Shown piece after piece: positions 24,047-32,343 of a DNA stretch of 64,000 nucleotides (positions are counted from its first letter, which is position 1; each line of letters starts with the position of its first letter). The stretch is from JAAYAO01 sp051133435. Lineage in GTDB: Bacteria > Actinomycetota > Actinomycetes > Propionibacteriales > Propionibacteriaceae. The notes below the pieces were generated by a model. It ran no database searches. It had not been told where the DNA came from and was given only the letters and a program-made list of their open reading frames with translations. Made by a program: the position numbers and the translations under genes. Location: contig NZ_JBPGNY010000004.1 of assembly GCF_051133435.1 (NCBI RefSeq), forward strand, positions 248,001-312,000, given 5' to 3'.

Positions 24047-25839
24047 TCGGCTGCCCCCTGTTCGGCCGGGTCGAGGCCCAGGTATTGGCGGGCCACCTCC
24101 GGGTCGTGTTCGATCTGTTCCGGCGGGCCCTGGGCGATAACCTTGCCCTGGGCCAGCACGACGATGTCGTCGGCCAAGTCGAGCACCAGCCGGAAGTTGT
24201 GCTCCACCAACAGCACGGTGCCGCCGGCATCGCGGATCCGCCGGATCAGTTCGGCGAGCCGTTCGATCTCGTGCTCGTCCAGGCCCGAGGCACATTCGTC
24301 CAACAGCAGGACGCCCGGTTCGGCGATCAGGGCCCGGGCCACCTCCAGCAGGCGGCGGCGACCCAGCGGCAGCGACACCGCTTCCTGATCGCGCAGGCCG
24401 AGTAGCCCGACCATGTCGAGCACCGCGTGGGTGATCCGCAGATCATCGCGGCGGGCCCTCAGGAACTGTGGCAGCCGCAGGGCGGTGGCGAGCAGGCCGA
24501 CCCGGTGCGGAATGAACCGGCCCGCGGCGACCGCCTCGGTGACGGTGATGCCCTCGGGAATGTTCGGGGTCTGGAAGGTGCGGGCGATTCCGGCGCGGGC
24601 CACCTGGTGGGAGCGCATCCGGTCGATGCGCTGCTGGTCCAGGGTGATGGTGCCGTCGTCATTGCGGTAGAAGCCGCAGACCACGTTCAGCAGGGTGGTT
24701 TTGCCCGAACCGTTCGGGCCGATCAGCGCGGTGACCTTGCCCGGGGGTGCGGTGAACGAGACCGATTGCAGGGCCCGGTTGCCGCCGAAGGCCTTCGAGA
24801 CGTTGTCGACGACCAGTTCCCGGCCCGGGGTGTCCGGCAGTCCGCCGCCGGTCTGCACGGGGGTCACGCCCAGGCCTGCGGCCCGGTCGAGGCGGCGCAC
24901 CATCGTCCGGGCCAGCCGGGCGATACCGCCACGCAGCAGCACCCCACCGAGGATCAGCAGCGCACCGGTGAAGACCAGGGCGAAGGATTGGAACTCGGTG
25001 GATCGGGAGGCGATCGACTGCAGAATGGCCGCACCCACCACGGCACCGTAGATGCTGGTCGAACCACCCAGCATCGACGCGGCCAGCACGGTGGTGGCCA
25101 GCAGGAAGCCGAAGGCCTCCGGTGAGATGTACAGGTCGAGGTTGGCGAACAACACCCCGGCCAGGCCGGCCGGGATCGCCCCCAGTGCATAGGCCGACAG
25201 CTTGGTGCCGAAGACCGAGATCCCCAACGAGCTGGCCAGAACCGGGCTCTGCCGCAGCACCCGCAGCGCCACCCCTCGCCGCGAGGTGACGATGTTGCGC
25301 ATGAAGGCGAACCACAACACCACCACGAGCACGATCATCAGGTAGAAGCCGGTGTTGTCCAGCAGAACCCCGGCCAGGGTGGGCGGGGCGATTCCGCTCA
25401 GCCCTTCGCGTCCACCGGTCTCCTCGTTGAAGATCGCGATCACATCGGGCAACACCAACACCAGGAAGAACGACGTCATCGCCAGCGACCAGCCGCCCAG
25501 GCGCAGACCCGGGATACCGGTCATCAACCCGACCAGCATCGCCGCGGCGCCACCGATCAGCAGTTGCAGGAACAGGTCGGTGACCCCGGCCTTCGACGCC
25601 AATCCGGCGGTGTAGGCCCCCGCGGCGTACATCGCGGCCTGACCCAGCGCGAGCTCGCCGGCATATCCGTGGCTGAGGTTCAGCCCACCGACCACCAGGG
25701 ACAGGATCAGCGCGAGCTGAAGTTGTCGGGTGGTGGAGTAGTCGAGCCCGATGTAGGGCACCGCGACCAGCAGCAGGGCCGCCAGCAGCGGCCAGACGAA
25801 GCTGGGGACGCGGCGAATCAATTTCCAGACGGCAATCAC
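24043..25839 (-). CDS. LivM permease fused to LivG ATPase
   Basis: 598 aa. Residues 1 to about 335 are a LivM-type permease with about 9-10 hydrophobic segments and the family block GYAGELALGQAAMYAAGAY. Residues 338-598 are an ABC ATPase with Walker A GPNGSGKT at 374-381 and Walker B LLLDECASGLD at about 514-524. The usual LSGGQ signature is replaced by LPLGRRRLLEVARAL, while the catalytic Glu remains. The start is GTG, 1 nt behind livH. Fusion of these two subunits occurs in some actinobacteria. The altered signature may make the two nucleotide sites unequal. Confidence 0.9.
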   Translation of the reverse strand: MIAVWKLIRRVPSFVWPLLAALLLVAVPYIGLDYSTTRQLQLALILSLVVGGLNLSHGYAGELALGQAAMYAAGAYTAGLASKAGVTDLFLQLLIGGAAAMLVGLMTGIPGLRLGGWSLAMTSFFLVLVLPDVIAIFNEETGGREGLSGIAPPTLAGVLLDNTGFYLMIVLVVVLWFAFMRNIVTSRRGVALRVLRQSPVLASSLGISVFGTKLSAYALGAIPAGLAGVLFANLDLYISPEAFGFLLATTVLAASMLGGSTSIYGAVVGAAILQSIASRSTEFQSFALVFTGALLILGGVLLRGGIARLARTMVRRLDRAAGLGVTPVQTGGGLPDTPGRELVVDNVSKAFGGNRALQSVSFTAPPGKVTALIGPNGSGKTTLLNVVCGFYRNDDGTITLDQQRIDRMRSHQVARAGIARTFQTPNIPEGITVTEAVAAGRFIPHRVGLLATALRLPQFLRARRDDLRITHAVLDMVGLLGLRDQEAVSLPLGRRRLLEVARALIAEPGVLLLDECASGLDEHEIERLAELIRRIRDAGGTVLLVEHNFRLVLDLADDIVVLAQGKVIAQGPPEQIEHDPEVARQYLGLDPAEQGAAE

Positions 25840-25840
25840 G

Positions 25841-26698
25841 TCACACCGTCCGTTCCACGGATCGGACGAACAGGCCGGTGGGCCTGATCATCAGGATCGC
25901 GATCAGCATCACGAAGACCGACAGGGTGGCGAACTCGCTGCCCAGGTAGCGGGCGGCGAAGGACTCCACCAGCCCGACCAGGGCGCCCCCGACGAGCACC
26001 CCGGGCATCGATCCGAAGCCACCGATGGCCAGCACCACGAAGCCCTTCAGGGCCAGCGCCGAACCGAGGGTGGCGACCGCGAAGGTCTTCGGGCCGACGA
26101 CCATGCCGGTCAGGCCGGCCACCATTCCGGAGAAGACGAAGGCGGCCATCGCCAACCGGCGCACGTGTACGCCGCGCAGCCGGGCGGCTTCGTTGTCCTC
26201 GGCCATACCGAGCAGGGCCAGACCCAGTTTGGTGCGCTTGGTGACCAGGGCGAAGGCCACCACGAAGAGAATGGCCACCAGAATCAGCGCGATCTCCACC
26301 GGCGCCACCCGGCCACCGAGTACGGTCAACACCTCTCCCCCGGCGAAGAACGGCACCCGCAGCGCCTGGGCACCCCACACCAGTTGGGTGGCCCCGTTGA
26401 GCAGGGTGGCCGCACCCAGGGTGGTCACCAGCAGCATGTGGTGGTCGTCGACCGGGCGCACCGCGAGCCGCTCCTCGACCAGGGCCACTGCGGCCACCAG
26501 CACCGCGGCCAGCACGGCCACGATCAGCGGGTTCCATCCCCACACCATCAGTCCGGTGTAGGCGATGAAGGTGCCGATCATCATCAACTGCGCGTGCGCG
26601 AAGTTGAACGACTTACTGGCGATATAGACGATGTTGTAGCCGATTGCCACCAGGGCATAGACGGCTCCCAGTGACAGGGCTCCCCACACGAGGGTCAC
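25841..26698 (-). CDS. branched-chain amino acid-type ABC permease, LivH
   Basis: 285 aa with about 8 hydrophobic segments. The LivH hallmark is the early GALSLGAVYALVAIGYNIVY followed by FNFAHAQLMMIGTF, and the C-terminal half holds GFGSMPGVLVGGALVGLVE. I chose GTG 26698, preceded by CAGGAG at good spacing, instead of a longer frame reaching into the intergenic hairpin. It forms the membrane channel with the LivM half of the next protein. Confidence 0.92.
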   Translation of the reverse strand: MTLVWGALSLGAVYALVAIGYNIVYIASKSFNFAHAQLMMIGTFIAYTGLMVWGWNPLIVAVLAAVLVAAVALVEERLAVRPVDDHHMLLVTTLGAATLLNGATQLVWGAQALRVPFFAGGEVLTVLGGRVAPVEIALILVAILFVVAFALVTKRTKLGLALLGMAEDNEAARLRGVHVRRLAMAAFVFSGMVAGLTGMVVGPKTFAVATLGSALALKGFVVLAIGGFGSMPGVLVGGALVGLVESFAARYLGSEFATLSVFVMLIAILMIRPTGLFVRSVERTV

Positions 26699-26732
26699 GC
26701 GCTTCTCCTGATTCCCCGAACCGGACGGGCCC

Positions 26733-26765
26733 GTGGTTCCCGGCCACAACCGCGCCGGGAACCAC
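26733..26765 (-). terminator. intercistronic hairpin between binding-protein and permease genes
   Basis: Perfect 11-bp stem GTGGTTCCCGG/CCGGGAACCAC with an 11-nt loop, 10 nt beyond the binding-protein stop. No T-tract follows. Such hairpins commonly stabilise the binding-protein mRNA or partly terminate, so that more binding protein than permease is made. Confidence 0.6.
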
Positions 26766-26774
26766 GACCGATGG

Positions 26775-27986
26775 TTACTGGAACTGACCGTCCTTGACCT
26801 CGGACGGTTCGACGAAGATGAACTCCTCGCCCGACACGTTCGGGCCGTGGCTCTCGGCCGTGAAGTTGTACCGGGAGATCATCGCCGACTCGGCCTTCTC
26901 CTGAACCTCGGGATCCTCCAGCGCCTTGGCGAGCTCCTCGGCGTTGTCGGCATTGCCGACCTTGTCCGCGGCGGCGGCGATCAGGTGCGGGGCATCCCAG
27001 TTGTAGGCCTGCACCAAGGTGGTCTTGATCGGGCCCTGCTTCTTCATCAGTTCCACGGCGTGGTTGACGTTCTCGGCGTTCGGGTCATGCTTGATGCTCT
27101 TGGCCACCTGCATCTTCAGGCCCTTGACCTGATTGGTGCCCAGCACGCCGTCCGGCGGGGGTTGGCTGACGATCGAGGTGGAGGCGACCGAGTTGTTGGC
27201 CAGCATCGGCACATCCCAGCCGAGCTTTTCCTTGCTCTGCAGCACGTAGCCCACCGGGGCGCCATAGCCGTCGAAGATCAGTACCTCGGGCTTGGACGAC
27301 TGCAAGGACTGCAGTTGCGGGGTCATGTCCAGGGCGGCGGAGTCGTACTCCTGCTTGCCGACGACCTCGTAGCCCTCCTTGGGCAGCATGTCGGCGGCCA
27401 TCTTGCCGAAGGTCTGACCGTAGGCGGTGCTGCCGTGAATGATGCCGACCTTCTTGTAGCCGGTCTTCTCCAGTTCGACCATGAAGCCGGCCAGGTATTC
27501 GGCCGGGCCCGGGGACAGGTCGAAGTTCATCGGGTGAGCCGAGGGGTCGGACGATTCGGCGGTGGGGCCGATGTTGAACGACAGGATCTTGTTCTGGGTC
27601 AGGATCGGCAGCGTCGCGTTGGCGATGGTGGACGGGCCCGAGTTCAGGTAGGCGTCCACACCCTTGCCGTTGATCTCCTCACGGAGCTTGGTCACCGCGG
27701 TGGTGGGATCTCCGGCGTCATCGACGACGACCAGTTCGATCTTCCGCCCGGCGATACCGCCGTTGTCGTTCACGTCCTCGACGGCAGCCTTGGTGGCGTT
27801 GATCGAGGTGCCCGACAGATCGGCCATCACGCCGGGAGCACTCACGCCGCCGCTGACCACGATCCGATAGGGCTTGTCGGTGTTGTCACCGTCTCCACCG
27901 CCGCCACCACCGGTTTGTCCGGTGCCGCAGGCGGCGAGCAGCATCGCCGCGGCCGCAGCGGCCGTCAGTTTCATGAAGCGTTTCAT
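26775..27986 (-). CDS. Liv-type substrate-binding lipoprotein
   Basis: 403 aa extracytoplasmic solute-binding protein, type-1 periplasmic fold. The N-terminus MKRFMKLTAAAAAAMLLAAC ends in a lipobox with Cys20, followed by a glycine-rich linker and the mature domain (VSGGVSAPGVMADLSGTSIN). It captures the importer's ligand at the cell surface. ATG 27986 has AAGGGGG upstream. It is the first gene of the importer operon, with a CCAAGC-type operator 21 bp before the start. The ligand cannot be deduced from sequence. Confidence 0.92.
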   Translation of the reverse strand: MKRFMKLTAAAAAAMLLAACGTGQTGGGGGGDGDNTDKPYRIVVSGGVSAPGVMADLSGTSINATKAAVEDVNDNGGIAGRKIELVVVDDAGDPTTAVTKLREEINGKGVDAYLNSGPSTIANATLPILTQNKILSFNIGPTAESSDPSAHPMNFDLSPGPAEYLAGFMVELEKTGYKKVGIIHGSTAYGQTFGKMAADMLPKEGYEVVGKQEYDSAALDMTPQLQSLQSSKPEVLIFDGYGAPVGYVLQSKEKLGWDVPMLANNSVASTSIVSQPPPDGVLGTNQVKGLKMQVAKSIKHDPNAENVNHAVELMKKQGPIKTTLVQAYNWDAPHLIAAAADKVGNADNAEELAKALEDPEVQEKAESAMISRYNFTAESHGPNVSGEEFIFVEPSEVKDGQFQ

Positions 27987-28006
27987 TGGTCCCCCTTGCC
28001 AAGCTC

Positions 28007-28022
28007 CCAAGCACTTGCTTGG
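28007..28022. promoter_or_regulatory. CCAAGC-type palindromic operator, site 1
   Basis: CCAAGCACTTGCTTGG has 7-bp arms and also contains the inner palindrome CAAG-CA-CTTG. It lies 21 bp upstream of the lipoprotein start, just downstream of a possible -10 (TAGCAT on the minus strand, 28030-28035). It matches sites at 32145 and 34387. The core fits the KstR2-type pattern CAAGnnCTTG as I recall it; the binding protein is unknown. Confidence 0.65.
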
Positions 28023-28153
28023 AAGGGTCATGCTAGGGGCTCGTCCGGATGCACGAAAACCCTTTTCCCACACAGCGATTCGGTACCAGTGAGCGCAGAA
28101 TTGCCGGAACCCGCCGCGGTCAGCGAGCGGGTTTCCGGATCAGGGGTGGACGG

Positions 28154-28867
28154 TCAGGCGATCTGTCCCCCGTCGACCACGAATTCGTGGCCGGTGCAGT
28201 ACGAGCTGGCATCGCTGGCCAGGAAGGCCACCATGTTCGAGATCTCGCTCGGCCGACCGACCCGCCGGATCGGGTTCTTCAGCACCCAGCCCCCACCTTG
28301 GCGGGCCTCCTCGCTGATCATCGGGGTGTCGATGCCGCCGGGGCAGATCGCGTTCACCCGGATTCCGCGCGGCCCGAGCTGGTGGGCCAGTGAGCGGGTG
28401 GCGCCGAGGATGCCGAACTTGGAGGTGCTGTAGGCGATCGCAGCGGCGTGGCCCTTGATCCCGGCCAGGGACGACAGGTTGATCACCGAGGCGCCGTCGC
28501 CGAGCAGCGGCAGAGCGCTTTGAATGCCCAGGATCGGCCCGATCAGGTTGATGTCGAGAGTCAGCCGCAGATCGTCCTCGGTCATCGTGTCGATCTCGTC
28601 GAGCTTGTAGATCGCGGCATTGTTGACCAGCACGTCGAGCCGTCCGTAGCGCTCCCGGATGCCGTCCATCACCCGGTCCCAGGCGGCCCGGTCGGTGACA
28701 TTCAGTTCGGTGTTCCAATCGGCCGGGCCCTCGGGGACGAAGACGTCGGTGGCGATCACCCGGGCGCCGAGGCCGGTGAGCAGTTCGACGTGGCTGCGGC
28801 CCATGCCGCCGCCGGCACCGGTCACCAGGATCACTTTGTCGGTCAGATCGACCAGGGGTTCGGTCAT
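28154..28867 (-). CDS. short-chain dehydrogenase, hydroxysteroid-dehydrogenase-like
   Basis: 237 aa NAD(P)-dependent oxidoreductase. The cofactor motif is VTGAGGGMGRSHVELL (GxxxGxG) near residue 16, followed by LVNNAAI, the catalytic serine in INLSSLAGIKG, and YSTSK for Tyr/Lys. It ends with YCTGHEFVVDGG. The GMG.SHV turn and this C-terminus resemble 3-alpha/20-beta-hydroxysteroid dehydrogenases (FabG3-like), from memory. ATG 28867 has GGAGAGGA upstream. It is the last gene of a five-gene minus-strand operon that begins with the DegT-like gene. Confidence 0.9.
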   Translation of the reverse strand: MTEPLVDLTDKVILVTGAGGGMGRSHVELLTGLGARVIATDVFVPEGPADWNTELNVTDRAAWDRVMDGIRERYGRLDVLVNNAAIYKLDEIDTMTEDDLRLTLDINLIGPILGIQSALPLLGDGASVINLSSLAGIKGHAAAIAYSTSKFGILGATRSLAHQLGPRGIRVNAICPGGIDTPMISEEARQGGGWVLKNPIRRVGRPSEISNMVAFLASDASSYCTGHEFVVDGGQIA

Positions 28868-28877
28868 GATTCCTCTC

Positions 28878-29309
28878 CTAGGGCTTCTCGACGAGTTCGA
28901 CCCGGATCCGGTCCGGATCCAGCACATAGACGACGCGGCAGCCGGCGACCGCACCGCGGCCGGCGACGATCGGATCCGACATCGCCGCGGTGCCGGCGGC
29001 GGCGAGGCGTTCGAGTTCGGCGTCCAGATCGGCAACCTCGATGGCCACGTGCACCGCACCGACCGAGCCGTTGTCGGGATCGAGCACCACGTCGGAACCG
29101 CCGACGTATTGCAGTAGTTCGATCACGGCATGTCCCTCGGGCGGGTTCACGAAGGCTTGCCGGACGGTCACTCCCGGATAACCGGTGACCGCGTCCACCG
29201 CCGGACCGGAGTTCTCGTAGGGGCCGTCGACCCGGCCGCCGGTGAGGGCGGCGTAGAAGTCGATGGACCGTTCCAGATCGGAGACGGTCAATCCGGTGTG
29301 GTTGATCAT
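28878..29309 (-). CDS. VOC-superfamily (glyoxalase/extradiol-like) protein
   Basis: 143 aa with the paired beta-alpha-beta-beta-beta modules of the vicinal-oxygen-chelate fold. The N-terminal INHTGLTVSDLERSIDFYAAL and the middle VGAVHVAIEVADLDAELERL are the two module starts. Candidate metal ligands are His4, the His in VHVAIEV and a C-terminal Glu in RVELVE. The family covers epimerases, isomerases and dioxygenases, so function is open. It overlaps the aldo/keto reductase by 4 bp and is followed 10 nt later by the dehydrogenase. Confidence 0.88.
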   Translation of the reverse strand: MINHTGLTVSDLERSIDFYAALTGGRVDGPYENSGPAVDAVTGYPGVTVRQAFVNPPEGHAVIELLQYVGGSDVVLDPDNGSVGAVHVAIEVADLDAELERLAAAGTAAMSDPIVAGRGAVAGCRVVYVLDPDRIRVELVEKP

Positions 29310-30211
29310 TCGCTCTCCTGATGGGCGTTTGCGTTGGTGATTTCGTCGTGGATCATCTGCAACTCGTCCTTGCCGAGGTCGAGCCGGGCGGCTGCCATGT
29401 TGTCGCGCACCGATTCCGGCCGGCTGGCCCCCGGGATCGGGATCAGGGCCGGAGAGAGAGCCAACAGCCAGGCCAGCACCACCCGGTGCCGGCTGACCCC
29501 GTGACGTTCGGCCACGGTGGTCAGCGAGGTGATGTTGGCTCCGGCGGCCTTGGCCATCAGTCGTCCGCCGAAGGGGCTGTAGGCCAGGAAGGCCAGCCCC
29601 AGTTTGGCGGCATGAGCGAGCACCCGGAGGCTGCCGGGGTCGGCGAGGTCGGGGGCGAGCGGGTTCTGCACCGCCACCAGGCGCTCGCCCAGGATGTGGC
29701 GGGCCAGGGAGAGTTGGTCGGCGTTGACGTTGGACACCCCGATCCGGCGCACCAGCCCTTCGCTGTGCAGGGCGGCCAGTCCGCCGAGGGATTCAGCCAG
29801 GGGTACTGCCGGGTCGGGGCGGTGCAATTGATAGAAGGGCAGCACATCCAGGCCGAGTCGTTGTAGGGAACCGATCGCGGCCTTGCGCAGGTGTTCGGGG
29901 CGTCCGTCCAGCCACCAACTGTCGGGCGGGCCGTACCGCAGGTGCCCGCCCTTGGTGCCGATCAGGACGTCCTCGGTGGAGCCGGGGTAGTCGGCCAGAC
30001 AGGCGGCCAACACCGTTTCGTTCACTCCGGGGGCCCCGGGTGGGCCGTAGGTGTCGGCGGTGTCGAAATAGCGGACGCCGGCGTCGAGGGCAGCGTGGAT
30101 CGTGCGTTCGGCCGCTTCGGTGGTCCAGCCGTCCACCTGGGTGATGGTCATCGCCCCCATGCCGACGGCGCCCACCTCGACATCGCCGATCCGACGCGGC
30201 CGCACGGTCAT
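29306..30211 (-). CDS. aldo/keto reductase
   Basis: 301 aa TIM-barrel NADPH-dependent carbonyl reductase. Catalytic Asp/Tyr are in RYFDTADTYGPPG, Lys in VLIGTKGG, and a His in YQLHRPD; the C-terminal cofactor-binding IPIPGASRPESVRDN is also seen. ATG 30211 overlaps the upstream dehydrogenase stop by 4 bp; a much longer frame is shadow. It probably reduces or oxidises a carbonyl or hydroxyl in the same pathway as the flanking dehydrogenases. Confidence 0.92.
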   Translation of the reverse strand: MTVRPRRIGDVEVGAVGMGAMTITQVDGWTTEAAERTIHAALDAGVRYFDTADTYGPPGAPGVNETVLAACLADYPGSTEDVLIGTKGGHLRYGPPDSWWLDGRPEHLRKAAIGSLQRLGLDVLPFYQLHRPDPAVPLAESLGGLAALHSEGLVRRIGVSNVNADQLSLARHILGERLVAVQNPLAPDLADPGSLRVLAHAAKLGLAFLAYSPFGGRLMAKAAGANITSLTTVAERHGVSRHRVVLAWLLALSPALIPIPGASRPESVRDNMAAARLDLGKDELQMIHDEITNANAHQESE

Positions 30212-30918
30212 TTCCCGACCGCCGTCCAACCACCGTCCACCGGCAGGCACACGCCGGTGACGAAGGTGTCCTCCAGCAGGAGCTGGTTGATCACCGTCGC
30301 GATCTCGGCAGGTTCGGCCAGTCGTCCCAGCGGGTTGCGCTGCAGCACCGGATCGATGTCGTAGCCGTTGTCGAGCATCGACTGCACCATCGGGGTGCGG
30401 GTGTGCCCGGGGGCCACCGCGTTCACCCTGATTCGCGGCGCCCATTCGATGGCGAGGTTGCGCAGCAGTTGCTGTACCGCGGCCTTGGCCGGGCCGTAGT
30501 CGGCTTGATTCACCCAGCCACCGTAAGCGGTGGTCGACGAGACGCCGACGATCGATCCCGATGCGTAGTCGGGCAACTGTTCGGCGAAACAGCGGGCCGC
30601 GACCAGGGTGCCGATCAGGTGTACGTCGATCAGCTTGCGGGCCGCGGCCAGGTCCATCTCCATCGTGGGCACGAACTGGCCGCGGATGCCGTGGCAGGCG
30701 ACCAATCCGTCGGCAACCCCCCACTGCCGGACGCCGGTGGCGAAGGCGGCGCGCATCGACTCCTCGTCGGTGACGTCGGCGATGGTGTTGACGACCTGGG
30801 ACAGCGACGGGCCCTCGGCCAGGTCGATGCCGGTGACCGAACACCCACGGGAGAGCAGGTCATCAACCACCGCCCGGCCGATGCCACTGGCCGACCCGGT
30901 AACGACCACATGGGTCAT
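30208..30918 (-). CDS. short-chain dehydrogenase
   Basis: 236 aa. The cofactor site is VVVTGSASGIGRAVVDDLL at the N-terminus. VACHGIRG replaces the usual NNAG-type turn. The catalytic Ser lies in VGVSSTTAYGG, and Tyr/Lys appear as DYGPAK. PVDGGW is at the C-terminus. HDR-like length. It follows the DegT-like gene by 7 nt and overlaps the aldo/keto reductase by 4 bp, so it sits inside the tight operon. The altered NAG motif hints at a specialised substrate pocket. Confidence 0.9.
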   Translation of the reverse strand: MTHVVVTGSASGIGRAVVDDLLSRGCSVTGIDLAEGPSLSQVVNTIADVTDEESMRAAFATGVRQWGVADGLVACHGIRGQFVPTMEMDLAAARKLIDVHLIGTLVAARCFAEQLPDYASGSIVGVSSTTAYGGWVNQADYGPAKAAVQQLLRNLAIEWAPRIRVNAVAPGHTRTPMVQSMLDNGYDIDPVLQRNPLGRLAEPAEIATVINQLLLEDTFVTGVCLPVDGGWTAVGK

Positions 30919-30925
30919 TCTCGGC

Positions 30926-32125
30926 TCACCACTTCTCGGCGAAGCTGGTGATCGCGTCGCAGACCCGCTGGACGTCCTGATCGCTCAGGCCGTGGCTCAT
31001 ACCCAGGGACATGCCGTTGGCGAAGACATTGTCGGCCTCGGGCATGCCGCCTTCGGGCTGGCGCCACTCAACCCCGTCCAGGAACGGGTGCCGGGCCGCG
31101 TTGCCGGTCCAGATGGTGCGGGTGTCGATGCCGGCGGCCTCGATGGCCTCCTGCAGATCGGCGCGCTTGAAGGGCGCGTCCTCGCGCACCAACACCGGGT
31201 AGCACAGCAGGGCGGTGTGCAGGCCGTCCAGCAACTTCGGGGTTCGGAAGAAGTCGGGGAAGGCGGCGTAAGCAGCGGTGTAGGCGTCGTAGGTCTTCTG
31301 CCGACGGGCGTAATTCTGATCGAGCTTGTTGAGCTGGACGATGCCGTAGGCCGCGCCCAGTTCGGAGGGCTCGAAGTTCCACGAGAGGGTGTCGAAGATG
31401 AAGTCGTTGTCGTAGGGAACACCGTCGAGATCTTCGCGGAAGACCCGTCCAGCACCGCCGCCGAACAGGTTCGGCTCGGAGCGGCGGCCCCAGCGACGCA
31501 GCAGCAGGGCCTGGTCGCGGTCTTCCTCGGTGTCGACCGAGATCATGCCGCCGTTGCCGGCGCAGGTGATGATGTGGGCCATCGCGAAGCTGGTCACCGA
31601 GTAGTCGGCGCGGGCGCCGGTCGGGGTGCCGTGCAGGGTGGCCCCCAGGGAGTCACAGTTGTCCTCGATGAGCTTCAGGTTGTGCTTGTCGGCGATCTCG
31701 CGCAAGCGATCCCAATCGGGGGCGTTGCCCACCAGGTTGGGCAACAGGATGGCTCCGGTGCGCTCGGTGATCATCGACTCGATCTGGTTGACATCGGCCT
31801 GATAGGTGTCGGGTTCGACATCGACGAATACCGGCACCAGGCCGGCCCGTACGATCGGGGCGATATCGGTGGAGAAGGTGAGCGGCGAGGTGATGATCTC
31901 GCTGCCCGGCTCCAGGCCCAGCAGATCGACCGCGAGGTACAGGCCGGAGGAACCGGAGTTCACCATCACGCCGTACTTCTTGCCGCTCAACTCGGCGACG
32001 CGGGTCTCCATCTCCTTGACGTTGGCCCCGATCCGCAAGCCCTGCGAACCGCTGCGCAGCACCTTGACGACCGCTTCGATCTCTTCTTCACCGTGGGTGG
32101 CACGGGCGTACTGAATTCGTTCCAT
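30926..32125 (-). CDS. DegT/DnrJ/EryC1-fold enzyme with His replacing the PLP lysine (3-dehydratase-like)
   Basis: 399 aa, fold-type I. Aminotransferases of this family hold PLP on a lysine in SFxxxK. Here the motif is SFAMAHIITCAGNGGM, with His184 at that position, as in the PMP-dependent dehydrases RfbH/E1 and ColD. E1 also binds a [2Fe-2S] cluster through clustered cysteines; that segment here (RRWGRRSEPN) has none, so ColD is the nearer model. The PLP-ring aspartate is likely Asp155 in LIEDNCDSLG. Transamination is therefore unlikely; removal of a hydroxyl next to a carbonyl is plausible. It heads an operon with dehydrogenases. ATG 32125 has GGAGGAAGA. Confidence 0.88.
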   Translation of the reverse strand: MERIQYARATHGEEEIEAVVKVLRSGSQGLRIGANVKEMETRVAELSGKKYGVMVNSGSSGLYLAVDLLGLEPGSEIITSPLTFSTDIAPIVRAGLVPVFVDVEPDTYQADVNQIESMITERTGAILLPNLVGNAPDWDRLREIADKHNLKLIEDNCDSLGATLHGTPTGARADYSVTSFAMAHIITCAGNGGMISVDTEEDRDQALLLRRWGRRSEPNLFGGGAGRVFREDLDGVPYDNDFIFDTLSWNFEPSELGAAYGIVQLNKLDQNYARRQKTYDAYTAAYAAFPDFFRTPKLLDGLHTALLCYPVLVREDAPFKRADLQEAIEAAGIDTRTIWTGNAARHPFLDGVEWRQPEGGMPEADNVFANGMSLGMSHGLSDQDVQRVCDAITSFAEKW

Positions 32126-32144
32126 TCTTCCTCCATGAGGCCAA

Positions 32145-32160
32145 CCAAGCATTTGCTCGA
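32145..32160. promoter_or_regulatory. CCAAGC-type operator, site 2
   Basis: CCAAGCATTTGCTCGA matches 12 of 16 positions of site 1. It sits 20 bp upstream of the DegT-like start, in the divergent interval to kshA, so one site could control both operons. Confidence 0.55.
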
Positions 32161-32343
32161 AGCCTGGCATGTGGGTAAAGGGACCTCGCTCAACCTCCCG
32201 CTGGCCGGAAAGCACCCCGGGCCATTGAGCGGGAATCTGTGGACCTGCGACGGCCTCGGAGCTAGCTTGACCCAAAGCCCGGCGGACTCCCTCCTGCGTC
32301 TTCCGCTGAGTGGCATCGACAGGAGCCTCGAGAGGAGCTACTG

